DNA of 64,000 nucleotides from Hydrogenivirga caldilitoris (GTDB lineage: Bacteria > Aquificota > Aquificia > Aquificales > Aquificaceae). Positions within the stretch are counted from its first letter, which is position 1, and each line of letters starts with the position of its first letter. A program made the position numbers and the translations under genes. The notes below the pieces were generated by a model. That model worked only from the letters and a program-made list of their open reading frames with translations, did no database searches and had not been told where the DNA came from. The stretch covers positions 806,001-870,000 of the forward strand of contig NZ_RCCJ01000001.1 of assembly GCF_003664005.1 (NCBI RefSeq), in the 5' to 3' direction. Shown one piece after another: positions 25,905-33,992 of the stretch.

Positions 25905-27085
25905 CGGATATGACCAGGAGAGAACTACTTACCCTCTTGCTTACGGGTAGCGTTTTTGCTCAGGAGAGCTTCAAAGAATTCCTGAAAGAGGAGCTTGAAG
26001 GTTTTAGGGAGGAAAAGAGGGGGTTCAACAGATACCTTGAAGAGGTAAACAGAGAGTTTGAAGAGTACAAGAGTATAGTCCGTAAGGAGTTTGAGAGCTT
26101 TAAGAGAGAGATTTTGAGGCACTGGGACACCTTTGAAGGAACCGACAAGAAGAAACTGGTTCAGTATTCTCCGGACTTCAGGACTAAAAGGGTCTTTGAC
26201 TTTGAAAAGGGTGAGTTAAGGGTAGAAGTCAGTGGTGAGGTGAAAAACCTGCGGGAATTTGTGAAGGGGGAAATTGAAGAATTCGTTAAACAGGACAAAA
26301 GGGAAGTCTTTGAGTCTGACCAGTTCTTGAGGAAAACCGAGGAAAGGGTCAGAAAGCTGAAGTATATAAGGACAGGAGTTATAGAGAGAGAACCGGTCCT
26401 TACCCCCGTTATTTTTGGTAAGGAAAGCGTTAACCCCTCAGAGCTGAAGGAAGGAGTCAGGAAACTGATAGAGGAGGGCAGCTTTGTAGAAAAACCAACC
26501 GGTATGGGAAAGGTGGGCACGTTCACCGTGAGCATACCCCCTGAAAAGGTTTTGAGGAAAGCCCGCCGGTATAAATCCATAGTGTCAAGAGAGTCTGAGA
26601 GATGGAAGCTTGAACCGTCCCTAGTATTCGCTATAATTCACACTGAAAGCTACTTTAACCCCCTTGCGACTTCACCAGTTCCGGCTTATGGTCTCATGCA
26701 GATAGTTCCCCACTCCGCGGGTAAAGACGTCACCGAGTTTCTCAACGGGCGACCGGTTATACTCTCTCCCTCCTACCTTTACAACGCTGAAAACAATATA
26801 AAAGTAGGAACCACTTACGTTTATATGCTCTACTACAGGTACTTCAGCGAAGTAAGGGACCCTGAAAGCAGACTATACTGTACCATAGCAGCCTACAACA
26901 CAGGACCAGGAAACGTAGCGAGAACATTCACCGGAACAACGAACCTCGGCAAAGCCGTTAAAGTTATAAACTCATTGACACCAAAGGACACTTACGGTGT
27001 GCTCTTGAGAAACCTTCCCTATCAGGAGACGAAAGATTACTTACGTAAAGTTTCTAAAAGAATAGCCGTATATAAAAACCTGTAA
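25901..27085 (+). CDS. Membrane-bound lytic murein transglycosylase, MltC-like
   Basis: A 394-residue peptidoglycan lyase. An N-terminal signal with twin arginines (MTRRELLTLLLTGSVFA) is followed by a charged coiled-coil region (about 25-90), a DUF3393-like domain (about 95-220) and a C-terminal SLT domain (about 225-390) with catalytic Glu in HTESYFNPLA (about 248-257), YGLMQIVPHSAG and AAYNTGPGNVARTF. Unlike enterobacterial MltC it has no lipobox Cys. Starts either at 25901 (ATGA overlap) or at 25910 (ATG, 11 bases after GAGGAG). Clustered with two lipoproteins and an outer-membrane barrel. Confidence 0.88.
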   Translation: MTDMTRRELLTLLLTGSVFAQESFKEFLKEELEGFREEKRGFNRYLEEVNREFEEYKSIVRKEFESFKREILRHWDTFEGTDKKKLVQYSPDFRTKRVFDFEKGELRVEVSGEVKNLREFVKGEIEEFVKQDKREVFESDQFLRKTEERVRKLKYIRTGVIEREPVLTPVIFGKESVNPSELKEGVRKLIEEGSFVEKPTGMGKVGTFTVSIPPEKVLRKARRYKSIVSRESERWKLEPSLVFAIIHTESYFNPLATSPVPAYGLMQIVPHSAGKDVTEFLNGRPVILSPSYLYNAENNIKVGTTYVYMLYYRYFSEVRDPESRLYCTIAAYNTGPGNVARTFTGTTNLGKAVKVINSLTPKDTYGVLLRNLPYQETKDYLRKVSKRIAVYKNL

Positions 27086-27101
27086 GGTAAGGAGGTAAAA
27101 G

Positions 27102-27854
27102 ATGAGAAAGGTTGTTTTTGGTGGAGCTTTGCTTTTTACAGGAAGTACCTTTGCCCTTCCACTGGTAAACATAGACCTTTCCATAGGAGCTATGAGCCAC
27201 GACCCTTCGGGATACGTTCAGTATCAGGGAGATAAAGTAGACCTAAAAGATGACTTCGGACTAGATAAAAAAACAAAACCATTTGCAAGAGCGAAGATAG
27301 AAATTCCTATAGTTCCTAACCTTTACCTTCAGTATATTCCTATGGAGTTTAAAGGTAGAAAGAATAAAAGTTTTACTTATGGAGGTTATACCTTTACAGG
27401 AACAGTTGACACCAAAGTAAAGGTTGACCACTACGATGTGGGACTGTATTACAACCTTCCCTTTATAGGTGCTGCAACGGGCGGATTGTTCGATCCTGAG
27501 ATAGGTATAAACGTAAGGATTTTAGACTTTGAAGGAACTGTCAAGGAATTAACAACATCACATACCGAATCTAAGTCCGCAACCATCCCCGTCCCTATGG
27601 GCTACGCCGGGCTTTCACTTAACCTGCCCTACGTTTCCCTGATAGGTGAGCTCAGAGGAATAACTTACGCTGGCAACAGGTATTACGACGTAACGGGAGA
27701 GGTGAGGCTAAAACCTATCTCTGTACCCGGTATGGCTTCGCTGTTTATCGGGGTTGGATACAGATATGAGCAGCTTAAGCTTGATGACGTGAGCGATATA
27801 AACGCTGATTTGAAGATAAAGAGTCTCTTTGCCAACGTGGGTGTTTCCTTCTAA
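27102..27854 (+). CDS. Outer-membrane beta-barrel protein
   Basis: A 250-residue protein with a Sec signal (MRKVVFGGALLFTGSTFA) and alternating amphipathic strands ending with Phe (KIKSLFANVGVSF), the typical barrel-terminal aromatic. Length and the phrases VNIDLSIGAMSH and FARAKIEIPIVPNLYLQYIPM resemble the TIGR04219-type outer-membrane family; the function is unknown. AAGGAGG precedes the ATG. It shares the CTAA stop tetramer with convergent hisH. Confidence 0.8.
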   Translation: MRKVVFGGALLFTGSTFALPLVNIDLSIGAMSHDPSGYVQYQGDKVDLKDDFGLDKKTKPFARAKIEIPIVPNLYLQYIPMEFKGRKNKSFTYGGYTFTGTVDTKVKVDHYDVGLYYNLPFIGAATGGLFDPEIGINVRILDFEGTVKELTTSHTESKSATIPVPMGYAGLSLNLPYVSLIGELRGITYAGNRYYDVTGEVRLKPISVPGMASLFIGVGYRYEQLKLDDVSDINADLKIKSLFANVGVSF

Positions 27855-28471
27855 AGGACCGCTTCGCAGTAGTTCTTGAAGTTTTCAAGGAGCCGGAGCC
27901 CTTTGCTCTGGCTCTTCTCCGGATGGAACTGGACAGCCCAGACGTTTTCTTTCTCAACGGCAGACACGAAATAAACCTCATAGTCTGTAGTTGAGGCGAT
28001 TACGCTCTCATCCTTTGGAACTACATGGTAAGAGTGAACAAAGTAAAAGAAATCTCCGTCCTTTATACCCGAATATAATCCTCTCTCCTTCTTTATCCAG
28101 ACCTGATTCCAGCCTATGTGGGGTATCTTAACCCTTGGCGGAAGAAGGATAACTTCCCCTTCAAAAACTCCAAGCCCTTCCGTTTCCCCGTGCTCGTAGC
28201 TCCTCTCAAAGAGGAGCTGGAGACCGAGACATATACCCAGGAAGGGTTTACCTCTATCTATGTGAGATAGGATAGGTGAGATCAAAGAAAGCTTCTTCAG
28301 GTTTTCCATAGCCTTTTTAAAGGCACCTTGCCCAGGAAACACCAATACCTCTGACCTTCTTACAGTTTCTGGGTCAGAAGTTACAGAGACCTCTTTAAAA
28401 CCAACGTACTCAATGGCTTTTGCTACGCTCCTCAGATTACCCATACCGTAGTCAACAACGGCTACCTTCAT
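27851..28471 (-). CDS. hisH: Imidazole glycerol phosphate synthase, glutamine amidotransferase subunit
   Basis: A 206-residue class I glutaminase that feeds ammonia to HisF in histidine synthesis. Seen: VDYGMGNLRSVAKA (6-19), FPGQGAFKKAM, nucleophile motif LGICLGLQLLFERSYE (Cys about 81) and VQFHPEKSQ with the His-Glu of the triad (about 184-192). Translation is coupled to ccdA (ATGA overlap), although the two pathways are unrelated; hisF is not nearby. Confidence 0.96.
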   Translation of the reverse strand: MKVAVVDYGMGNLRSVAKAIEYVGFKEVSVTSDPETVRRSEVLVFPGQGAFKKAMENLKKLSLISPILSHIDRGKPFLGICLGLQLLFERSYEHGETEGLGVFEGEVILLPPRVKIPHIGWNQVWIKKERGLYSGIKDGDFFYFVHSYHVVPKDESVIASTTDYEVYFVSAVEKENVWAVQFHPEKSQSKGLRLLENFKNYCEAVL

Positions 28472-29310
28472 ATACCCACACCGAGAGAAGCAAACCAGCT
28501 GAGTTTGTCAAGGACTAAAAGGATGCCTAGGGTTATCAATAGGAGCCCACCTACGAACTCAACCACCCCAAAGAACCTTCCGAACCTCTTTACAAAGTTC
28601 AGAAACACTGAGAATAGCAAGCCGGCTATCAAAAAGGGGATTCCTAAACCGAAGGAGAAGACCATAAGCATAACTGCCCCTTCTCTGACAGTTTCCTGCT
28701 GAGAGGCTAAGAAGAGTATTGAACCAAGTATCGGACCTATACAGGGAGTCCATCCGAAAGCAAAGACGATACCTATTATAAAGGCTCCTATGTAAGAGGC
28801 TTTTGTCTTCGCTTCGGTCTTTAGCTGTCTGTATAGGTATTCGTGAACACCGAAGAGGTATAGGGTAAGTACCACAGCCATGGCACCGGTAAGGCTAAAG
28901 AATACCTCCTGGTTTATAACCTTGAAAAGGTAGAGAGCCGTTATGAAAGCTTGCACACCTATAAGCTCTTTGAGGAAGTTTTGTCTTAGAAAAGCCCCGG
29001 CAAAATGCAGACCAAAGAATATCACTATGCCTCCACCAACCTTTGCGATCTCAGTCTGATAAGCTCTTAGAAACTGACCGATAAAAGAGGCTCCTGCTCC
29101 GAGTAACGTAAACACAAGAGAGAAGCCTACAACAAAGAAGAGGGTTGCAAGAAATATCTTTGTATTGAAGAGCCTTCTGTCCTTTTGAACTTCCTCAATA
29201 CCCACTCCGGATATGTAGGAAAGGTAAGCAGGTATTATAGGAAGAACACAGGGGGAGAGAAAGGCTAATACGCCGGCTACGAATGCTCCTAAGAATGTAA
29301 CCTCAAACAT
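28468..29310 (-). CDS. ccdA: Cytochrome c biogenesis protein CcdA / DsbD membrane domain
   Basis: A 280-residue inner-membrane thiol-disulfide transporter that moves reducing equivalents to the periplasm for cytochrome c maturation. Two inverted-repeat halves each carry a redox Cys: LSPCVLPIIPAYLSYISGVG (about 18-37) and WTPCIGPILGSIL (about 183-195). About seven to eight helices. TATAAT (minus strand, 29319-29324) is 8 bases before the ATG with no Shine-Dalgarno. It is separated from the PP2C gene by 19 bases. Confidence 0.92.
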   Translation of the reverse strand: MFEVTFLGAFVAGVLAFLSPCVLPIIPAYLSYISGVGIEEVQKDRRLFNTKIFLATLFFVVGFSLVFTLLGAGASFIGQFLRAYQTEIAKVGGGIVIFFGLHFAGAFLRQNFLKELIGVQAFITALYLFKVINQEVFFSLTGAMAVVLTLYLFGVHEYLYRQLKTEAKTKASYIGAFIIGIVFAFGWTPCIGPILGSILFLASQQETVREGAVMLMVFSFGLGIPFLIAGLLFSVFLNFVKRFGRFFGVVEFVGGLLLITLGILLVLDKLSWFASLGVGI

Positions 29311-29318
29311 GACTTTAA

Positions 29319-29324
29319 ATTATA
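29319..29324 (-). promoter_or_regulatory. -10 box of ccdA-hisH, leaderless type
   Basis: Perfect TATAAT on the minus strand, 8 bases from the ccdA start, no ribosome binding site between. Confidence 0.6.
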
Positions 29325-29329
29325 TAGCC

Positions 29330-29962
29330 TTAATCTACCCTGACTATGATGAAGGATAAATCTTCCTGGGGAGAAACTTCCCTGTAAAGATTGAGCAGTT
29401 TCTGTGCACTCTCCTCTATATTATGACTCAATAGCTTCTCAAGCTCCTCCTCCTTTAGAACTTCCACCGCCCCGTCAGATATAATCAGGAAAAGGTCTCC
29501 TTTGGCAGCATTCCCTTCTACGAGAAAGGTTTCAGGTTTCCAGTCTATACCCAAAGCGGAAACATACTTCCTTCCCTCTTTAACCCTTATCTGGTCTTGG
29601 GTCAAAACTTCAAGGGTCCCTTCTCTCCACAGATATATCCTTGAATCACCTATATGCCCTATAAAGTACTTCTTCTCTTGAAAGGATATCAGGCTTAAGG
29701 TTGTACCGGCTACGTGTCTATCACCGAGCTTTGCCGTCTCCTCCATTATAGACAGATTGGCTCTCTGGAAGAAGTCTTCTATTTCCTTTAAAGAGGTAAA
29801 AGGTCTGTGCAGGCTCACCAGCTCTATCGCCTTTTCGGCTGCAACCCTTGCTCCGTAACCAATGCCCATACCATCCGCAATAGCAAAGGTGTCCTCAGAG
29901 TAGAAGGCTCTGTCGGCAAATGTTTCCCTGTCTCTATAAAACTCTCCTGTCACGTATTTCAC
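29330..29962 (-). CDS. PP2C-family serine/threonine phosphatase
   Basis: A 210-residue Mn2+/Mg2+-dependent phosphatase. FAIADGMGIGYGARVAAEKAIEL (about 26-48) has the metal-binding Asp-Gly; HVAGTTLSLISF, FIGHIGDSRIYL (about 95-106) and LFLIISDGAVEVL (about 151-163) are the remaining family motifs. It overlaps the kinase gene by ATGA, so the two are an antagonistic PknB/PrpC-like pair. The start is short of usual N-terminal RxxNED; YRDRETFADRAFYSEDTF may be its variant. Confidence 0.88.
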   Translation of the reverse strand: MKYVTGEFYRDRETFADRAFYSEDTFAIADGMGIGYGARVAAEKAIELVSLHRPFTSLKEIEDFFQRANLSIMEETAKLGDRHVAGTTLSLISFQEKKYFIGHIGDSRIYLWREGTLEVLTQDQIRVKEGRKYVSALGIDWKPETFLVEGNAAKGDLFLIISDGAVEVLKEEELEKLLSHNIEESAQKLLNLYREVSPQEDLSFIIVRVD

Positions 29963-30786
29963 ACGAGCCCCTCCACAACCAGGTAATCTTTAAGCTCGGC
30001 AGCCGTTCTGAAACGCTTTTTGTAGTCCCTCTCAAGCATCCTTTCCAAGAGCCCCCTCACCTTATCGGAGACACCCTCCGGTGGCAGGTAAAGACCCTCT
30101 TTATTTCGCTTAAGCTTCTCCTTTCTGTCCTCGGAGTGGAAAGGGTCCCTTTGGAAGAGGGTGAAGTAAAGGAGACAACCTAAGGAGTATATGTCGCTGC
30201 TCCTGTGTATCTCGCCCCTGAAAACTTCAGGAGCTATGTACCCCAATGTCCCCTTTATATCCAGCACCGACACAGAGCCTCTTATCTTGAGAAGACCGAA
30301 GTCTCCCAGTTTCCAGACTATGCTCTTTAAAACCTTTTTGCCAAAAACGTTCTCTGGCTTTATATCGCTGTGGATATACCCCCTGCTGTGCAAAAAGGCA
30401 AGTCCGTTTGTTATGTTCCAGAGAACCTTTAGAGCCTCCTTCTCCGATAGTCCTCCTTTTGATAGAACGTATTCCTTCAAGTCCCCCACATCCATCAGCT
30501 CGTACAGGACGTACAACTCACCCCTGTCCTTTTTGTAAAGATAACTCTGCAGGGATATTATGTTAGGATGGTTAAAAAGTATCAGTGTCTGGGCTTCCTT
30601 CCAGAGATACTCAACCCCGTAAGGGTTGGAGGCAACCTTTAGGGCGAGTATTTTACCTCTGTACCTTCCCCTTACGCCTCTCACCCTGTAAACGATACCA
30701 AAATCACCCCTTCCAATCACACTCAGCACTTCATAGTAGCCAAGTATGATGTCTCCTTCTTTAAACTGGTGGGACAGGTCTTCCAT
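29959..30786 (-). CDS. Serine/threonine protein kinase
   Basis: A 275-residue Hanks-type kinase without membrane or sensor domain. Gly-rich loop GRGDFGIVY (about 25-33), ATP Lys in ILALKVAS (about 50), Glu of helix C in WKEAQTL, catalytic loop YIHSDIKPENV (His-Ser-Asp in place of His-Arg-Asp, about 136-146), DFG (about 163-165), GTLGYIAPEV activation segment. An HSD catalytic loop indicates a non-RD kinase that may not need activation-loop phosphorylation. Soluble and paired with a PP2C phosphatase; targets unknown. Confidence 0.9.
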   Translation of the reverse strand: MEDLSHQFKEGDIILGYYEVLSVIGRGDFGIVYRVRGVRGRYRGKILALKVASNPYGVEYLWKEAQTLILFNHPNIISLQSYLYKKDRGELYVLYELMDVGDLKEYVLSKGGLSEKEALKVLWNITNGLAFLHSRGYIHSDIKPENVFGKKVLKSIVWKLGDFGLLKIRGSVSVLDIKGTLGYIAPEVFRGEIHRSSDIYSLGCLLYFTLFQRDPFHSEDRKEKLKRNKEGLYLPPEGVSDKVRGLLERMLERDYKKRFRTAAELKDYLVVEGLV

Positions 30787-30790
30787 ACTA

Positions 30791-31675
30791 TTAATTTACG
30801 AGGGGTAGGTTGTACTTCTTTAAGACCTCTCTAAGCTTCTCCTCGTTTTCGGGTTTCATTTCACACATAGGAAGTCTGAACTCCTTTTCACACATGCCAA
30901 GCATCCAGCAAGCAGTTTTTACCGGGATAGGGTTCGTTTCAATAAAAAGAGCCTTAAAGAGTTCGTGAAGTTGATAATGAAGCTCTTTAGCTTTACTAAA
31001 CTTACCTTCTCTTGCGAAAGTTGTTAGTGCCTTTATCTCCCTCGGAACTATATTGTTAGCCACCGATATGACACCTTTAGCACCGAGAGCCATCATGGGC
31101 AGAGTGAGACTGTCATCTCCTGAAAGTATCGTGAAGTTCTCCCCAAGTCTCTTGTATATCTCGGATATCCTGTCCATATTTGGGGTTGATTCCTTAGAAC
31201 CAACTATGTTCGGATAGTCCGATACAAGTCTGTACATTGTATCAACAGCTATCTCAACCCCTGTCCTTGAGGGAATGTTGTACAGGATTATAGGTATATC
31301 TACCTCCTCAGCGACGGCTGCAAAGTGTTTGTAAAGCCCTTCCTGTGTAGGCTTATTGTAGTAGGGAACCACAAGCAGGGCTGCATCGGCACCTACTTCT
31401 TTAGCATGGGCTGTAAGATGCACAGCCTCATGGGTTGCGTTGGCACCGGTCCCAGCTATTATCTTTATCCTCCCCGCCGCATGCTTCACCGCAAACTCAA
31501 CTACCCTGTCATGCTCTTCAAAGGTAAGGGTTGGGGATTCACCGGTAGTTCCGCACACGAGAATAGCATCGGTGCCATTATCCACGTGAAAATCTATCAG
31601 CTTTCCTAAAGCCTCGTAATCAACCTCACCATCCTTGAAGGGAGTTATAAGAGCAACTATTGAACCTTCAAACAT
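30791..31675 (-). CDS. dapA: 4-hydroxy-tetrahydrodipicolinate synthase
   Basis: A 294-residue aldolase that condenses pyruvate with aspartate semialdehyde, the first committed step to diaminopimelate and lysine. Seen: VCGTTGESPTLTFEEH (about 40-55), VVPYYNKPTQEGLYKHF (about 102-118), YNIPSRTGV and the Schiff-base Lys in VGSKES (about 158-163). Start by TAAAAT at 7 bases and family length. Diverges from hpt. Confidence 0.96.
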   Translation of the reverse strand: MFEGSIVALITPFKDGEVDYEALGKLIDFHVDNGTDAILVCGTTGESPTLTFEEHDRVVEFAVKHAAGRIKIIAGTGANATHEAVHLTAHAKEVGADAALLVVPYYNKPTQEGLYKHFAAVAEEVDIPIILYNIPSRTGVEIAVDTMYRLVSDYPNIVGSKESTPNMDRISEIYKRLGENFTILSGDDSLTLPMMALGAKGVISVANNIVPREIKALTTFAREGKFSKAKELHYQLHELFKALFIETNPIPVKTACWMLGMCEKEFRLPMCEMKPENEEKLREVLKKYNLPLVN

Positions 31676-31682
31676 GAGAATA

Positions 31683-31707
31683 ATTTTAACCTACTCCTTG
31701 ATAAAAT
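31683..31707. promoter_or_regulatory. Divergent leaderless promoters, dapA / hpt
   Basis: TAAAAT on the minus strand (31683-31688), 7 bases from the dapA ATG at 31675; TAAAAT on the plus strand (31702-31707), 8 bases from the hpt ATG at 31716. No Shine-Dalgarno for either gene in the 40-base gap. Confidence 0.6.
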
Positions 31708-31715
31708 AGGGAACT

Positions 31716-32252
31716 ATGGAGACCATAAGAGGGAAAAGGCTTTCATTGCTTATAAAGGAAGAGGATATAAAGAAAAGGGTTAAGGAGTTGGGCAGGGAGG
31801 TTGAGAGGGATTTTGCAACATCAAAGGAGTTGATAGTGGTTGGACTCCTGAAGGGTGCTTTCATATTTATGGCTGATCTTGTAAGGGAGATAAAGTTACC
31901 TCTGAAGATAGACTTCCTTTGGGTTTCAAGTTACGGGCAGAGTATGGAAAGTTCCGGAAACATAAAGATAGTTAAAGACATAGACGTTGATATTGAGGGG
32001 AGAGAGGTCCTTCTTGTGGACGACATACTGGACACGGGTCTGACCTTAAAAGAGATATACGAATTCCTGAGGATAAGGAATCCTTCAAAGCTCAAAACCT
32101 GTGTACTCTTGGACAAAAAAGAGAGGAGGAAAGTGGACTTTAACGCAGACTACGTAGGTTTTGAAGTTCCGAACTTATTCTTGGTTGGTTACGGGCTTGA
32201 TTGGGGGGAGCTTGGAAGGAACCTACCTGGCGTATACGCTGTTGAAGATTAA
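31716..32252 (+). CDS. hpt: Hypoxanthine phosphoribosyltransferase
   Basis: A 178-residue purine salvage enzyme converting hypoxanthine or guanine and PRPP to IMP or GMP. The PRPP motif VLLVDDILDTGLTL (about 99-112), GLLKGAFIFMADLVRE (about 44-59), and VGFEVPNLFLVGYGLDWGE (about 147-165) are typical. Stop codon shared in a TTAA tetramer with the convergent GGDEF gene. Confidence 0.95.
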   Translation: METIRGKRLSLLIKEEDIKKRVKELGREVERDFATSKELIVVGLLKGAFIFMADLVREIKLPLKIDFLWVSSYGQSMESSGNIKIVKDIDVDIEGREVLLVDDILDTGLTLKEIYEFLRIRNPSKLKTCVLLDKKERRKVDFNADYVGFEVPNLFLVGYGLDWGELGRNLPGVYAVED

Positions 32253-33964
32253 GACACAACTACCAGGTTTTTACCCTTTTTCTTGGCTCTGTACATAGCT
32301 CTATCGGCTCTACTTAGGAGACCTTCTATACAATCTCCATCTCGGTAAGCTGTTAAGCCTACACTTACACTTATGTCCATACCGAGCTTTCTGTTAAAGA
32401 AGCCTCTAACTCCCACCCTTAACTTCTCAGCAACCGCCGTTCCCCCCTCAATTTCCGTCTCAGGCATAACAACTAGGAACTCTTCCCCGCCCCAACGTGA
32501 GTAAAGGTCTGTACTTCTCAGCAGCTCTCTTAAAGCCTGAGCCATACCTTTTAGCACCTCGTCCCCCTTCTGGTGCCCATAGGTGTCGTTTATAAGCTTA
32601 AAGTTATCAATGTCCACCATGAGAACGCAGAAAGATTTACCGTACCTTTCCGTTCTCCTTATCTGCTCTTCCAAGAGAGCTATCATCTTCCGTCTGTTGT
32701 ACAAGCCCGTTAAAGGGTCCCTCTCTGCGAGTCTCTCCAGTTTATCGTTAGCGTCCTTTAATTCACCAGTTATAGTGTTTACCAGAGATACCAGTGCCCT
32801 GAACCTTATAAGGTCCCTACCAGGCTCTTCTTCCAGTTCCTGACCTTCAGAGTTCTGGGTAAATTCCCTTTCCGATAGGGAAACCGCCGTGAAGGTGTAG
32901 TTCATGAATCTATTTTTACCGTCAAGGTTATAGAACTCTCCGTAAGTCATAAACCCGGACGTAGGAGACACGCTCTGGAGATGCTTGCTTTCAACCTCAG
33001 CCTCCCCGCCAATAAGGTACTTCCTTGCAAGGCATGTATATACGAACACACTCTCTGACGGGTTGGACCTAAACTTCTTCAAGTTTTCAGCAGCGGAGTC
33101 TAACATAACCCCTGTATCCCATATGCTAAACCTTACCTTCTCACCCTCCTTTATAACACCTGTGTACAACATAGAGCCGTCCTCTGCGATACCCAAACAG
33201 GCTCTTGCCAGCATTACACCGTCTCTCTCCAGAACCAGAGGAAACTCAATTGCAACGTAAGGGAGTAGCTCTTCAGCTTCAGCCCCAAGATAACTCTTGT
33301 AAACCTCAACGACCGGTTTTCCCTCTATCTCATATATCCTGTTGCCTGCGGTCCTGGTCACTACCATCCCTTTACCGACGGGTACCCAAGCAAGGTTGTA
33401 GTGGGTGCTGATTTGGAGTTTATCTGTATTCACGGAAGCCCCAACAACACCTCTATCGGTTACATCCCTGGAGGTGAATACGTAGGTTCCTTTGAAGGTA
33501 AAGTTATCCCCTGCAAGACCACCAACTACTGGTACACTCTGCGCTTCTTCATTAATAGCATCTATAAGGTCGTCCCCGTTAGTGTTGAGTCCGTCCGCAA
33601 AGATTATCATGAGCTTTGTGTCCTCATCCAGAATCCTTCCTACCAGTTCCCTTCCAGTCCTTAAAGCATCTGCGCCTTCAACCAGAGCTGTTTTTACCCA
33701 TGCCCGCTCAAAAACTGTGAAGGACAGCACTGTTGAGTTTTCGTATACCTCGCCGTTGAATATCTCACCTCCCGTAGAGGTTCCTATTACGCCAGCTTTG
33801 TTGAAGAGTTTTTCCAGCTCCCTCTGAAGGTTCTCAATGTACCGACGTTCGGGTACTCCTGTGAAAACCTGGACAAGAAGCCTAGGTGTATCTTCAATAC
33901 CTTTTTCCTCAACAAATCTGGTTACATCTCCCTCCTGTTTATACAATAAGTTATATGTCTTCAT
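32249..33964 (-). CDS. FIST-domain diguanylate cyclase (GGDEF)
   Basis: A 571-residue signalling protein: FIST N domain (about 30-200, GVIGTSTGGEIFNGEV), FIST C domain (about 215-360, with LQSVSPTSGFMTYGEF), a short coiled linker (about 385-410) and a GGDEF domain (about 412-571) with DPLTGLYNRR, FKLINDTYGHQKGDEVLKGMA and active-site GGEEF (about 499-503). The inhibitory site RSTD lies five residues before GGEEF, so product inhibition by cyclic di-GMP is likely. FIST domains are thought to sense small ligands such as amino acids. No membrane segment. TAAATT lies 6 bases before its ATG. Confidence 0.92.
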   Translation of the reverse strand: MKTYNLLYKQEGDVTRFVEEKGIEDTPRLLVQVFTGVPERRYIENLQRELEKLFNKAGVIGTSTGGEIFNGEVYENSTVLSFTVFERAWVKTALVEGADALRTGRELVGRILDEDTKLMIIFADGLNTNGDDLIDAINEEAQSVPVVGGLAGDNFTFKGTYVFTSRDVTDRGVVGASVNTDKLQISTHYNLAWVPVGKGMVVTRTAGNRIYEIEGKPVVEVYKSYLGAEAEELLPYVAIEFPLVLERDGVMLARACLGIAEDGSMLYTGVIKEGEKVRFSIWDTGVMLDSAAENLKKFRSNPSESVFVYTCLARKYLIGGEAEVESKHLQSVSPTSGFMTYGEFYNLDGKNRFMNYTFTAVSLSEREFTQNSEGQELEEEPGRDLIRFRALVSLVNTITGELKDANDKLERLAERDPLTGLYNRRKMIALLEEQIRRTERYGKSFCVLMVDIDNFKLINDTYGHQKGDEVLKGMAQALRELLRSTDLYSRWGGEEFLVVMPETEIEGGTAVAEKLRVGVRGFFNRKLGMDISVSVGLTAYRDGDCIEGLLSRADRAMYRAKKKGKNLVVVS

Positions 33965-33992
33965 TACTTAAATTTATCCTCCGGAGGAGAAT

